A stretch of DNA of 64,000 bases from JAXLRU01 sp046330935 (GTDB taxonomy: Bacteria; Actinomycetota; Actinomycetes; Actinomycetales; Kineosporiaceae): assembly GCA_046330935.1 (NCBI GenBank), contig JAXLRU010000008.1, positions 1-64,000 on the forward strand. Direction: 5' to 3'. The notes below the pieces were generated by a model. The model was given only the letters and a program-made list of their open reading frames with translations, was not told the DNA's origin and searched no databases. Positions 55,794 to 63,984 of this stretch are shown here, one piece after another. The first letter of the stretch is position 1, and each line of letters opens with the position of its first letter. The position numbers and the translations under genes were made by a program.

Positions 55794-56651
55794 GTGGGCG
55801 CGTTGCTGGGGTTGGTGCTCGGGTCCGGCCTGTTCCTGATCTGGTGGTCGTGCTGGCAGACGCCGCCGCGGCCCGCTCGTCCCTCGGCGCTGCGCCGCCG
55901 CTGGCAGGAGGACCTCGCCGCCAGCGGCCTGCCGCTGCCCGGCACCCGCGCGGTCGTCGGGCTCGCGCTCGGGGCCGGCCTCGTCGTCACCCTCGTGGGC
56001 CTGGTCGTCTCGCGCGTGCCGTCGATCGCCGCCTGCTTCGGGCTGATCGCGGCGTGGGCTCCCTTCGCCCTGGTCCGCTCCCGGGCGCGCAAGCGCCGCG
56101 TCCACCTGCGCGACGTCTGGCCCGAGGCCGTGGACAACCTCGTCTCCGGGGTGCGCGCGGGGCTGTCGCTGCCCGAGGCGCTCGCGCAGCTGGCCGACCG
56201 CGGCCCCGAGCCGCTGCGTCCCGCCTTCGCGCAGTTCTCCGCCGACTACCGCGGCGGCGGGGCCTTCGGTGACAGCCTCGACCGGCTCAAGGACCGCCTC
56301 GCCGACCCGGTCGCCGACCGGATCTGCGAGGCCCTGCGCGTGGCGCGCGAGGTCGGCGGCACCGACCTCGGCACGCTCCTGCGCTCGCTGTCGACGTTCC
56401 TGCGGGAGGACGCGCGCACCCGCGCCGAGCTGCAGGCCCGCCAGTCGTGGACGGTCAACGGCGCGAAGCTGGCCGTGGCCGCTCCCTGGCTGGTCCTCGC
56501 GATCATGGCCACCCGGCCCGAGGCGGTGGCCGCCTACCGCGGCCCCTCCGGGCTGCTCGTGCTGGTCACGGGTGGGGCGTGCAGCGCTGTCGCCTACCTG
56601 GCGATGCGGCGGATCGGGCGGCTGCCCGAGGACGAGCGGGTGCTGTCGTGA
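55794..56651 (+). CDS. tadB: Tad pilus membrane protein TadB
   Basis: This 285-residue protein has a membrane segment at the N-terminus, a pair near 50-85 and a pair at the C-terminus. The cytoplasmic T2SF domain is at about 110-225: VWPEAVDNLVSGVRAGLSLPEAL, then VADRICEALRVAREVGGTDLG. TadB and TadC form the inner-membrane platform on which TadA acts. GTG 55794 is 2 bases after the tadA stop. Confidence 0.9.
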   Translation: MGALLGLVLGSGLFLIWWSCWQTPPRPARPSALRRRWQEDLAASGLPLPGTRAVVGLALGAGLVVTLVGLVVSRVPSIAACFGLIAAWAPFALVRSRARKRRVHLRDVWPEAVDNLVSGVRAGLSLPEALAQLADRGPEPLRPAFAQFSADYRGGGAFGDSLDRLKDRLADPVADRICEALRVAREVGGTDLGTLLRSLSTFLREDARTRAELQARQSWTVNGAKLAVAAPWLVLAIMATRPEAVAAYRGPSGLLVLVTGGACSAVAYLAMRRIGRLPEDERVLS

Positions 56652-57604
56652 TCGCCTCCGGCGGCGGCCCGTGGGCCCTGCCCGCGCTGGGCGCCCTCCT
56701 CGGCGGGGTGTTCGCCTGCGGCCTGCTCCTCGTCGTCCTGCGCCGCCCGAGTGCGCGGCGGGTCGACCTCGTGGACCGCGTCGCCCCCTACGTCCGCGGG
56801 GCCACGCCCTCGCGTCTGCTGCGCCGGCCCTCGCGCGAGGGCTGGCTGCCCGGGCTGGAGCGGGGGGTCGCCCCGCTGGCGTCGTCGCTGACGGGCGTCC
56901 TCGAGCGGTTGACGGGCAGCGCGGTCGCCGCGCAGCGCAGGCTCGACCAGCTCGGGTCGACGGCGTCCGTGGCCGACTTCCGCGCCCGCCAGGTGATCGC
57001 CGGCGCGGCGGGCGGGGTGGGCGGGGCGGCCCTGGGCCTGTTCCTCGTCACCGCCCGGGGTGCCGCGGTGGGGGTCTTCCTCGTCGCGTTGGTGCTCGGT
57101 GCCGTCGCCGCGGTCCTCGGCGTCGACCTCGAGCTGACCCGTCGGGTGCGCGCCCGGCAGCGCCGCATCCTCACCCAGCTGCCCGCCGTCGCCGAGCTGC
57201 TCGCCCTGTCGGTGGCCGCAGGGGAGGGGGCCGCCGGCGCGCTGGACCGGGTCTCCCGGGTCGGTCGGGGCGAGCTGTCCGGCGAGCTGCGCCGGGCGAT
57301 GACCGAGGTGCGCGCGGGCGCGAGCCTCGTGCAGGCCCTCGACGGCCTGGCGCGCCGCGTGCCCGTGCCCGGCCTCGTCCGCTTCGTCGACGGCGTCGTG
57401 ATCAGCGTCGAGCGCGGCACCCCCCTGGCCGAGGTGCTGCGGGCCCAGGCCATGGACGTGCAGCAGGCCGCCCGCCGCGACCTCATGGAGCTGGGCGGCA
57501 AGAAGGAAGTCCTGATGATGGTGCCGGTGGTCTTCCTGATCCTCCCCGTCACGGTGGCGTTCATCGTGTACCCGGGGCTGGCGGCACTGAGCTGGGGGCC
57601 CTGA
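56648..57604 (+). CDS. tadC: Tad pilus membrane protein TadC
   Basis: The 318-residue protein has membrane segments at about 8-28, 115-155 (two) and 290-312, and the T2SF domain at about 175-285: LPAVAELLALSVAAGEGAAGAL, VRAGASLVQALDGLARRVPVPGL and FVDGVVISVERGTPL. It pairs with TadB. GTG 56648 overlaps the tadB stop (GTGA). Confidence 0.9.
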   Translation: MIASGGGPWALPALGALLGGVFACGLLLVVLRRPSARRVDLVDRVAPYVRGATPSRLLRRPSREGWLPGLERGVAPLASSLTGVLERLTGSAVAAQRRLDQLGSTASVADFRARQVIAGAAGGVGGAALGLFLVTARGAAVGVFLVALVLGAVAAVLGVDLELTRRVRARQRRILTQLPAVAELLALSVAAGEGAAGALDRVSRVGRGELSGELRRAMTEVRAGASLVQALDGLARRVPVPGLVRFVDGVVISVERGTPLAEVLRAQAMDVQQAARRDLMELGGKKEVLMMVPVVFLILPVTVAFIVYPGLAALSWGP

Positions 57605-57675
57605 CGCGGATCGCGTCGGCGGTGACGGGAACGGGGAGCACGTCCGGGCGGTGCCCGGCGGGAGGGATGGCGACG

Positions 57676-57987
57676 GTGGGCCGAAGGGCTTCGGGGACCA
57701 CGAGCGGGCGGACGAGCGCGGGGAGGTGGACCGGCACGCACCGGCGGGGCTGGGCGGCGGTCGGGCGCGCGCACGTCGGCGTGCTCGACGCCGCGCAGGA
57801 CGCTGCCGCGCGGCTGGCGCGCGCGCGGGCCGGGCGTGAGGGCACCGGCGACGACGGCGACGTGCCGGGCTGGGTCCTCATCACCGTGATGACGGCGGGC
57901 CTGGTCCTCGCCATCTACACGACCGCCCGGGGCAGGATCGAGGCGCTCGTCGAGGGCGCGTTCACCGACATCCTGGGCGGCCAGTGA
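57676..57987 (+). CDS. Small pilin-like protein of the Tad operon
   Basis: About 103 residues: a basic Ser/Thr/Arg-rich N-terminal half and one hydrophobic helix, VPGWVLITVMTAGLVLAI, then IEALVEGAFTDIL. The position between tadC and tadE suggests the major Flp-type pilin, but the cleavage motif lacks the Glu at +5 and the following Tyr (G then WVLIT). GTG 57676 has GGAGGG 9 bases upstream; ATG 57667 and GTG 57622 are other possible starts. The stop overlaps the next gene by 4 bases. Confidence 0.65.
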   Translation: MGRRASGTTSGRTSAGRWTGTHRRGWAAVGRAHVGVLDAAQDAAARLARARAGREGTGDDGDVPGWVLITVMTAGLVLAIYTTARGRIEALVEGAFTDILGGQ

Positions 57988-58415
57988 TCCTCGACCGTCG
58001 GGCGGGTGCGGTGGCCCGCGGCCGCCGGCGCCGCCCTGCCGCGGACGCCGAGCAGGGGTCCGCGGTCGTCGAGTTCGTCCTCGTCGGGGCGCTGGTGTCG
58101 ATGGTGTTCGTGGCCATCGTGCAGTTGGCGATCGCCCTGCACGTCCGCAACACCGTCATCGACGCCGCCACCGAGGGCGCGCGCTACGGGGCCCGGGCGG
58201 GGGCGAGCCCCGAGGACGGCGCCCGCCGCGCACGCGAGCTGATCGCCGCCGACCTGTCCGGGCGGTTCGCCCGCCGGGTCAGCGCCGTACGGACCACTCA
58301 GGACGGCCTGGAGGTCGTCGAGGTGCGGGTACGGGCGCCGCTACCGGTCGCGGGGTTGTGGGGGGTCGGGGACACCGTGGACGTCCGCGGTCACGCCTGG
58401 GTCGAGCAGCCGTGA
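57984..58415 (+). CDS. tadE: TadE-family pseudopilin
   Basis: The 143-residue protein has the TadE signature QGSAVVEFVLVG (about 24-35): a Gly, then four residues, then Glu at +5 of the processed form, followed by a hydrophobic helix. ATEGARYGARAG follows. It is a minor pseudopilin cleaved by a prepilin peptidase that is not encoded in this window. It is coupled to neighbours by GTGA overlaps at both ends. Confidence 0.85.
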   Translation: MILDRRAGAVARGRRRRPAADAEQGSAVVEFVLVGALVSMVFVAIVQLAIALHVRNTVIDAATEGARYGARAGASPEDGARRARELIAADLSGRFARRVSAVRTTQDGLEVVEVRVRAPLPVAGLWGVGDTVDVRGHAWVEQP

Positions 58416-58918
58416 CAGGGCTCGGCCTGCGATCGCGCCGGTTGCGCGCCCGGGTGCGCGCCGCCCGGACGGGCGCGGGGGAGGACGGCACCGCGATCAT
58501 CGAGTTCGTGCTCCTGGGCGGGCTGATGCTGCTGCCGCTGGTCTACGTGATCGTGGCGCTGTCGCGGGTCCAGGCGGCGGGGTACGCCGTCGAGGGCTCG
58601 GCGCGCGCCGCGGCGAGGGCGATGGTGGTCGCCCCGTCGGAGGAGCAGGGGCGCCGGGCGGCCGCCGTGGCCGTGCGGCTGGGCCTGGCCGACCAGGGCT
58701 TCCAGGCCGAGGACCCCGGCTCGTCGCTGACGATGTCCTGCTCCGCCTCCCCGTGCCTCACCCCTCAGGCGAGGGTCAGCGCGACCGTCAGCGTCGAGGT
58801 GGTCCTGCCCGGCATCCCCGGGTTCGTCGACAGGCTCGTCCCGTTGCGCTCGCGCATCACGGCGACCCAGGTGGCCGTGGTCGACCGCTTCCGTGCCACA
58901 CAGCAGGCCGCGCCGTGA
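58412..58918 (+). CDS. TadE/TadF-like pseudopilin
   Basis: The 168-residue protein has a basic N-terminus and the pseudopilin motif EDGTAIIEFVLLG (about 24-36) with Glu at +5. GYAVEGSARAAARAM lies after the membrane helix. Two cysteines (CSASPC) in the extracytoplasmic part may form a disulfide. It is a paralogue of the preceding TadE. Confidence 0.82.
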   Translation: MTGLGLRSRRLRARVRAARTGAGEDGTAIIEFVLLGGLMLLPLVYVIVALSRVQAAGYAVEGSARAAARAMVVAPSEEQGRRAAAVAVRLGLADQGFQAEDPGSSLTMSCSASPCLTPQARVSATVSVEVVLPGIPGFVDRLVPLRSRITATQVAVVDRFRATQQAAP

Positions 58919-59424
58919 CGGCCCCGACGCGGCCTGCACCCGGCGAGGAGGACGCGGGCCGGATCATGCTGCTCGTCCTGGTGTACTCGCTGGTGCTGTT
59001 CCTGCTGGTGACGGCCATCGCGACCGCGACGTCGGTGCACCTGCAGCGCACCCGCCTGGCCTCCCTCGCCGACGCCGCGGCCCTGGACGCGGCCGATGCA
59101 CTGTCGCCCACCCGCTACTACGCGACGGACCGGCCCGCGCCGGTGGTCGGCCGGGGGCAGGTGCCGCTGGACGACGCCCGGGTCCGGGACTCCGCCGCCG
59201 CCTACCTGCGCACGGCTCCCGACGCCGCCCGGCTGGACGGCGTCGTGGTGGGCGCCCCCACCCGGGCTGTCGCCGCGGGCACGGCAGAGGTGACGCTGGT
59301 GGCCCGGGCCAGGGTGCCGATCGTCACGGTCGTGACGGCCGGGCTGGTCGACCGGATCGACCTGCGGGTGACCTCACGCGCCCAGGCGCGCCGGCCGGTG
59401 GAGGACCCTCAGGCCCTGCCGTAG
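58915..59424 (+). CDS. TadG-like pilus assembly protein
   Basis: The 169-residue protein has a single membrane helix at about 17-40 (RIMLLVLVYSLVLFLLVTAIA) and the LASLADAAALDAADAL stretch typical of TadG-like (Tad N-terminal domain) proteins. Unlike its two upstream neighbours it has no Glu at +5. It is shorter than full TadG. It is the last gene of the operon, and its end overlaps a minus-strand gene by 16 bases. Confidence 0.78.
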   Translation: MTAPTRPAPGEEDAGRIMLLVLVYSLVLFLLVTAIATATSVHLQRTRLASLADAAALDAADALSPTRYYATDRPAPVVGRGQVPLDDARVRDSAAAYLRTAPDAARLDGVVVGAPTRAVAAGTAEVTLVARARVPIVTVVTAGLVDRIDLRVTSRAQARRPVEDPQALP

Positions 59425-59687
59425 TCGGTACCGGCGATCGCGGCCACCGTCTGGGCGTCGTCGAAGTCCTCCGAGCCCTCGATCCGCGGCACGAAGCCCA
59501 CCAGGACGCCGTCCCGCATGATCTGCGCCTCGAGCCCGGCCGCGCCGTCGACGTCCCACAGGGCCTCGCGCCCGTCGCCCAAGGGGACCCTCACGCCGAA
59601 CCGGAAGGTCGCGGGGCGGGCCACCGCCGCGATGATCCCGTGCGACCTCAGACCGGCGACCACGCGCTGTGCCTCGTTCTCGTCCAC
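59409..59687 (-). CDS. Conserved hypothetical protein
   Basis: The 92-residue soluble protein starts VDENEAQRVVAGLRSHGIIAAV and has FRFGVRVPLGDGREALWDVDG and GFVPRIEGSEDF. I recognise no family with known function; small acidic proteins of this kind lie upstream of prfB in related actinobacteria. It overlaps the TadG-like gene tail to tail and diverges from prfB with 49 bases between the starts. Confidence 0.7.
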   Translation of the reverse strand: MDENEAQRVVAGLRSHGIIAAVARPATFRFGVRVPLGDGREALWDVDGAAGLEAQIMRDGVLVGFVPRIEGSEDFDDAQTVAAIAGTDYGRA

Positions 59688-59722
59688 CGCCCCAGTGTGA
59701 CCGATACGACGCCGCCGTCGAC

Positions 59723-59728
59723 TACCCT
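59723..59728 (+). promoter_or_regulatory. -10 element of a leaderless transcript (prfB)
   Basis: TACCCT ends 8 bases before GTG 59737. No ribosome binding site is present. Confidence 0.5.
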
Positions 59729-59736
59729 GACTCGAC

Positions 59737-60846
59737 GTGGCCGTCGTCGACTTCCCCGCAGAGCTGCGCGAGATCCGCCAGACCCTGACCAGCATCCTCA
59801 AGGTCAGCGACCTGGAAGGGCTCGAGCGGCAGATCGCCGAGCTGTCCGACCAGGCGGCCGCCCCCGACCTGTGGGACGACGTCGAGCGCGCGCAGGCCGT
59901 GACCAGCAAGCTCTCGCACCTGCAGGCCGAGCGCGAGCGGCTGACCCGGATGAGCGCCCGCGTCGACGACCTCGAGGTCCTCGTGGAGCTCGGCGAGGAG
60001 GACGCGGACACCCTCGCCGAGGCCGAGGTCGAGCTGGCCGCCGTGAAGAAGGCGCTCGGGGAGCTCGAGGTCCGCACCCTGCTGTCGGGGGAGTACGACG
60101 ACCGCGAGGCCCTGGTGACCATCCGGTCCGAGGCGGGCGGCGTCGACGCGGCCGACTTCGCCGAGATGCTGATGCGTATGTACCTGCGCTGGGCCGAGCG
60201 GCACAGCTACAAGACGGAGGTCTACGACACCTCCTACGCCGAGGAGGCGGGCATCAAGTCCGCCACGTTCAAGATCTCCGCCCCGTACGCCTACGGCACG
60301 CTGTCCGTCGAGCAGGGCACCCACCGGCTCGTGCGGATCAGCCCCTTCGACAACCAGGGCCGCCGCCAGACGTCGTTCGCGGGCGTCGAGGTGCTGCCGG
60401 TGGTGGCCGAGACCGACCACATCGAGATCCCCGAGAACGACATACGAGTGGACGTCTACCGGTCCTCGGGGCCCGGTGGTCAGTCGGTCAACACCACCGA
60501 CTCGGCCGTGCGCCTCACGCACCTGCCCACCGGCGTCGTCGTCACCTGCCAGAACGAGAAGTCCCAGCTGCAGAACAAGGCCTCGGCCCTGCGCGTGCTC
60601 CAGGCGAAGCTGCTGGAGCGCGCCCGCCAGGAGCGCCAGGCCGAGCTCGACGCGCTGAAGGGCGACGGTGGCTCCAGCTGGGGCAACCAGATGCGCTCCT
60701 ACGTGCTGCACCCGTACCAGATGGTCAAGGACCTCCGGACGGAGTTCGAGACGGGCAACCCGAGCGCGGTGTTCGACGGCGAGATCGACGAGTTCCTCGA
60801 GTCGGGCATCCGCTGGCGTCGCCAGGAGGACAAGGCCGGCGCCTGA
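59737..60846 (+). CDS. prfB: Peptide chain release factor 2
   Basis: This 369-residue release factor reads UGA and UAA. The stop-codon recognition tripeptide S202-P-F204 and the catalytic G247-G-Q249 are intact. The frame is uninterrupted, so the programmed +1 frameshift of E. coli prfB is absent. In actinobacteria prfB precedes ftsE-ftsX-smpB; here catalase and a RIO-type kinase gene lie between prfB and ftsE. A strong terminator follows. Confidence 0.96.
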   Translation: MAVVDFPAELREIRQTLTSILKVSDLEGLERQIAELSDQAAAPDLWDDVERAQAVTSKLSHLQAERERLTRMSARVDDLEVLVELGEEDADTLAEAEVELAAVKKALGELEVRTLLSGEYDDREALVTIRSEAGGVDAADFAEMLMRMYLRWAERHSYKTEVYDTSYAEEAGIKSATFKISAPYAYGTLSVEQGTHRLVRISPFDNQGRRQTSFAGVEVLPVVAETDHIEIPENDIRVDVYRSSGPGGQSVNTTDSAVRLTHLPTGVVVTCQNEKSQLQNKASALRVLQAKLLERARQERQAELDALKGDGGSSWGNQMRSYVLHPYQMVKDLRTEFETGNPSAVFDGEIDEFLESGIRWRRQEDKAGA

Positions 60847-60856
60847 CGCCGCAGGA

Positions 60857-60905
60857 CGACGACGAAGGGGCGGGACGCCAGCGGCGTCCTGCCCCTTCAT
60901 CGTCG
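60857..60905 (+). terminator. Terminator after prfB
   Basis: A near-perfect 23-bp stem: arms 60857-60879 and 60883-60905 around AGC, starting 10 bases after the prfB stop. It separates prfB from catalase. Confidence 0.8.
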
Positions 60906-60966
60906 GGCGCTGTTCGGGCAATCGTGATAGTTCTCGCATACCGACCCGAGGATGCGAGGAGCAGTC

Positions 60967-62637
60967 ATGACCGACGTCGCAGCGCACCGTGCGGGCGAGG
61001 CCCCCGACCCCGATAACAGGCCCGTGCTCACCACCCGGCAGGGGCACCCGGTGGTCGACAACCAGAACTCCCGGACGGTCGGATCCCGCGGCCCCGCGAC
61101 CCTGGAGAACTACCAGCTGCTGGAGAAGATCAGCCACTTCGATCGCGAGCGGATCCCCGAGCGGGTCGTCCACGCGCGCGGCGCGGTGGCCTACGGCTAC
61201 TTCGAGGCCTACGGGAAGGTCGGCGACGAGCCCGTCTCCGCGTTCACCCGCGCGAAGCTGTTCGCGCCCGCCGGCAAGCGCACCGACGTCGCCGTCCGCT
61301 TCTCGACGGTGATCGGCGGGCGGGACTCCTCCGAGGCGGCACGCGACCCGCGCGGGTTCGCGGTGAAGTTCTACACGGAGGACGGCAACTGGGACCTCGT
61401 CGGCAACAACCTGGGCGTCTTCTTCATCCGCGACGCGATCAAGTTCCCCGATGTCATCCACGCGCTCAAGCCCGACCCGGTGACCTTCCGCCAGGAGTCC
61501 GCGCGGATCTTCGACTTCATGTCGCAGACCCCCGAGGCGACGCACATGCTCGTCAACCTGTTCAGCCCTCGGGGCATCCCCGCGAACTACCGCACCATGC
61601 AGGGATTCGGCGTCAACACCTACACGTGGGTCGACGCGCAGGGGCGCAGCCACCTCGTGAAGTACCACTGGATCCCGACGGCCGGGGTGAAGAGCCTCAC
61701 GGAGGCGGACGCCGCGAACGTGCAGGCGGGCGACCTCGGCCACGCGAGCAAGGACCTGTTCGAGGCCATCGAGCGCGGCGAGTACCCCGAGTGGGAGCTG
61801 CAGGTGCAGCTCATGTCGGACGACGAACACCCCGAGCTCGACTTCGACCCCCTCGACGACACCAAGGTCTGGCCCGAGAACGAGTTCCCGCCCCGCGCGG
61901 TGGGCCGGATGGTGCTGACCGCGAACGTCCGCAACCACCACGCGGAGAACGAGCAGATCGCGTTCGGCACGGGCGTCCTCGTCGACGGTCTCGACTTCTC
62001 CGACGACAAGATGCTCGTGGGCCGCACGTTCAGCTACTCCGACACCCAGCGCTACCGCGTCGGCCCCAACTACCTGCAGCTGCCCGTGAACCAGCCGAAG
62101 AACGCCCACGTGGCCACGAACCAGCAGGGCGGCGCGATGGCCTACGCGGTGGACGCGGTGGGGGAGAACCCGCACGTCAACTACGAGCCCTCGATCACCG
62201 GCGGCCTCGCACAGGCCGCCGCGCGTGGGCCCGCGGCCGTCGGCGCCGACCACCACGGGCAGGTCACGCGCGCCCGGCTGGAGCGGACCAACGACTACGA
62301 GCAGGCCGGGCAGCGGTTCCTGCTGATGCAGGAGTGGGAGCGCGACGACCTCGTCGCCAACCTCGTGGCGAACATCTCGCAGGCCGCACGCCCGGTCCAG
62401 GAGCGCATGGTCTGGCACTTCCTCATGGCCGAGGACGAGCTGGGACGCCGGGTGGGCGAGGGGCTGGGGATCAGCGCCGACGACGTCCGGCACCTGCCGC
62501 CCCTGCCCACCCAGACCCTGACCGACCAGGAGCGGGCGCGGCTGGAGAACCTCGGCAAGAACGGCAGCCGCGACGTCGCCGGGCTGAGCATGACGCACTG
62601 CGTGCCGAACGAGCGCGTCGTCGTCGAACGGGGCTGA
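60967..62637 (+). CDS. katA: Monofunctional haem catalase
   Basis: The 556-residue catalase splits hydrogen peroxide. Active-site His is H69 in VVHARGAVAYG, the distal Asn is N147 or N148 in VGNNLGVFF, and the haem-ligand Tyr is Y357 in RTFSYSDTQR. It is about 50-70 residues longer than the usual small-subunit enzymes, at the C-terminus. GAGGAG lies 5 bases before ATG 60967. The 60 bases between the prfB terminator and the start include an A/T-rich segment (60921-60940) that may hold its promoter or a PerR/Fur-type site, which I cannot resolve. Confidence 0.95.
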   Translation: MTDVAAHRAGEAPDPDNRPVLTTRQGHPVVDNQNSRTVGSRGPATLENYQLLEKISHFDRERIPERVVHARGAVAYGYFEAYGKVGDEPVSAFTRAKLFAPAGKRTDVAVRFSTVIGGRDSSEAARDPRGFAVKFYTEDGNWDLVGNNLGVFFIRDAIKFPDVIHALKPDPVTFRQESARIFDFMSQTPEATHMLVNLFSPRGIPANYRTMQGFGVNTYTWVDAQGRSHLVKYHWIPTAGVKSLTEADAANVQAGDLGHASKDLFEAIERGEYPEWELQVQLMSDDEHPELDFDPLDDTKVWPENEFPPRAVGRMVLTANVRNHHAENEQIAFGTGVLVDGLDFSDDKMLVGRTFSYSDTQRYRVGPNYLQLPVNQPKNAHVATNQQGGAMAYAVDAVGENPHVNYEPSITGGLAQAAARGPAAVGADHHGQVTRARLERTNDYEQAGQRFLLMQEWERDDLVANLVANISQAARPVQERMVWHFLMAEDELGRRVGEGLGISADDVRHLPPLPTQTLTDQERARLENLGKNGSRDVAGLSMTHCVPNERVVVERG

Positions 62638-62642
62638 CCCCT

Positions 62643-62673
62643 GGCGGCGGCGGGGTCGGCCCCCGCCGCCGCC
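62643..62673. terminator. Bidirectional terminator between katA and the RIO kinase
   Basis: A perfect 13-bp stem, 62643-62655 with 62661-62673, around a 5-base loop. It lies between two convergent stops. Confidence 0.75.
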
Positions 62674-62678
62674 ACGGC

Positions 62679-63695
62679 TCACCCGACGGCCTCGCGCATC
62701 AGCGAGGCCAGCAGCCGCGGCACGTCCGCCTCCTCGTGGGGCAGGCCCCGTGCGAGGAACCAGTCGGCCACCACGCGGACGTCCCGCTCGAGGAAGCTCG
62801 GCCCCTGCGGGTTGACCACGAGGTCGACCACCTGCGGCAGGTCGATGACGATCAGGTCGTCGCCGTCCACGAGCAGGTTGTACGGCGAGAGGTCGCCGTG
62901 GGCGTAGCCGAGGGCGGCCAGCGCGTGCAGACCCTCGACCAACCGCCGCCAGAGGTGGTGCAGCTGCTCGGCCTCGAGGTCGCGACACTGCGCCAGGCGC
63001 GGGGCGGCCGTGCGTCGCTGCACGTCCCCCACGAACTCCACGAGCAGTTCGGTGCCGTCGAGGGCGACGGGGTAGGGCACCAGCCGCGTGCCGGCGGCGG
63101 TGGTCCATTCCCAGATCCGGCACAGCGCGGCGAACTCGGCGGCCGCCCACTGTCCGGCGAGCAGGTCGCGGCCGAACTCCGTGCGGCGTGCCATCGCCCG
63201 CATCTCGCGCGAGCGGCGCACGCGCCGCCCCTCGAGGTAGCCGGCGTCGCGGTGGAACATGCGGTGCTCCGCGGTGCGGTAGCGCTTGGCGGCGAGCAGG
63301 CACTCCGCGCCACCGGGCACCCACCGGCGGAGGAGGTGGACGTCGGCCTCCTTGCCGGTCTTGAGGACGCCGAGGTCGGCGTCGACGGCCGACAGGTCGG
63401 TGACCAGCCACGACGGGCGCGGTCGCGGCCCGTGGGTGCTGGTCTGCCAGGTGGTCGCCCGGGTCGCGCCGTCGGGCAGCGCGAGCAGGTCGGCCGGGTC
63501 GTCGTCGCGCAGGTGCGAGCCGTCGCCGTCGCGGACGGCGTCGGTGAGGTCGCGGACGTCGGCGGGGCGCAACCGACGGGAACCGTCGCGACGCGCGGCG
63601 GGCTCGTCGTCGTCCCAGCGGGCGCGGCGGGAGCGGGAGGTGACGCGGGAGGTCAGATCGTCCGGGGATCCGGAACGGGGGTACGGCGAGGACAC
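62679..63695 (-). CDS. RIO-type atypical protein kinase
   Basis: The 338-residue protein has a variable charged N-terminus (1-95) and a RIO1-like kinase fold: LKTGKEADVHLL (about 110-121) with the nucleotide loop, LAAKRYRT with the Lys, GYAHGDLSPYNLLV (catalytic loop with Asp) and LIVIDLPQVVD (metal-binding Asp). Bacterial RIO-type kinases are poorly characterised; some affect stress or ribosomes. AGGAG lies 8 bases before the GTG start. Its start is overlapped by a short upstream ORF. It lies between catalase and ftsE. Confidence 0.88.
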   Translation of the reverse strand: MSSPYPRSGSPDDLTSRVTSRSRRARWDDDEPAARRDGSRRLRPADVRDLTDAVRDGDGSHLRDDDPADLLALPDGATRATTWQTSTHGPRPRPSWLVTDLSAVDADLGVLKTGKEADVHLLRRWVPGGAECLLAAKRYRTAEHRMFHRDAGYLEGRRVRRSREMRAMARRTEFGRDLLAGQWAAAEFAALCRIWEWTTAAGTRLVPYPVALDGTELLVEFVGDVQRRTAAPRLAQCRDLEAEQLHHLWRRLVEGLHALAALGYAHGDLSPYNLLVDGDDLIVIDLPQVVDLVVNPQGPSFLERDVRVVADWFLARGLPHEEADVPRLLASLMREAVG

Positions 63696-63754
63696 GGGAG
63701 GGTCTCCTGAGGAAGTCGGGACGAGGGCAGGACGGAGCCCTGGGCGACGGTCAT
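63653..63754 (-). CDS. Putative 33-codon upstream ORF overlapping the RIO kinase start
   Basis: ATG 63754 is preceded by GAGGAGG with about 6 bases spacing, a stronger ribosome binding site than that of the RIO kinase. The peptide starts MTVAQGSVLPSSRLPQE and stops inside the kinase gene in another frame, 43 bases past its start. It could lower or couple translation of the kinase. No homology is recognised. The rest of 63755-63984 holds the divergent promoters of this gene and ftsE. Confidence 0.4.
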   Translation of the reverse strand: MTVAQGSVLPSSRLPQETLPCPRRTPVPDPRTI

Positions 63755-63944
63755 CGGGAACCTCCTCTCACTCCTCGGCGCGCTGCGGGGATCGCGGCGC
63801 TGCGCGGGCGGGGCGACGGCGTGGCCGCTCCGGCAGCCAGGGTGGGGCCCTCCGGGGCGACGGCGCAACGGATTTTCGGCGCGGAAGCGCAGGTCGGCGT
63901 CACCCGTCCGGGCGCGGCAGACGGACGCGGCGTGTCCACCTGCT

Positions 63945-63950
63945 TACACT
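63945..63950 (+). promoter_or_regulatory. -10 candidate for ftsE
   Basis: TACACT, 34 bases before GTG 63985, fits TAnnnT. No -35 is evident. Confidence 0.35.
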
Positions 63951-63984
63951 CGAGCCGCTTTCGCCCCTGCCGTGAGGACAGCCC

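Noticed and set aside
59737..59900. Programmed frameshift in prfB
   Set aside because: The reading frame is continuous from GTG 59737 with no in-frame UGA.
59722..63411. A minus-strand open frame running across prfB, katA and the RIO kinase
   Set aside because: It crosses three well-supported genes and two terminators, and its translation is low-complexity.
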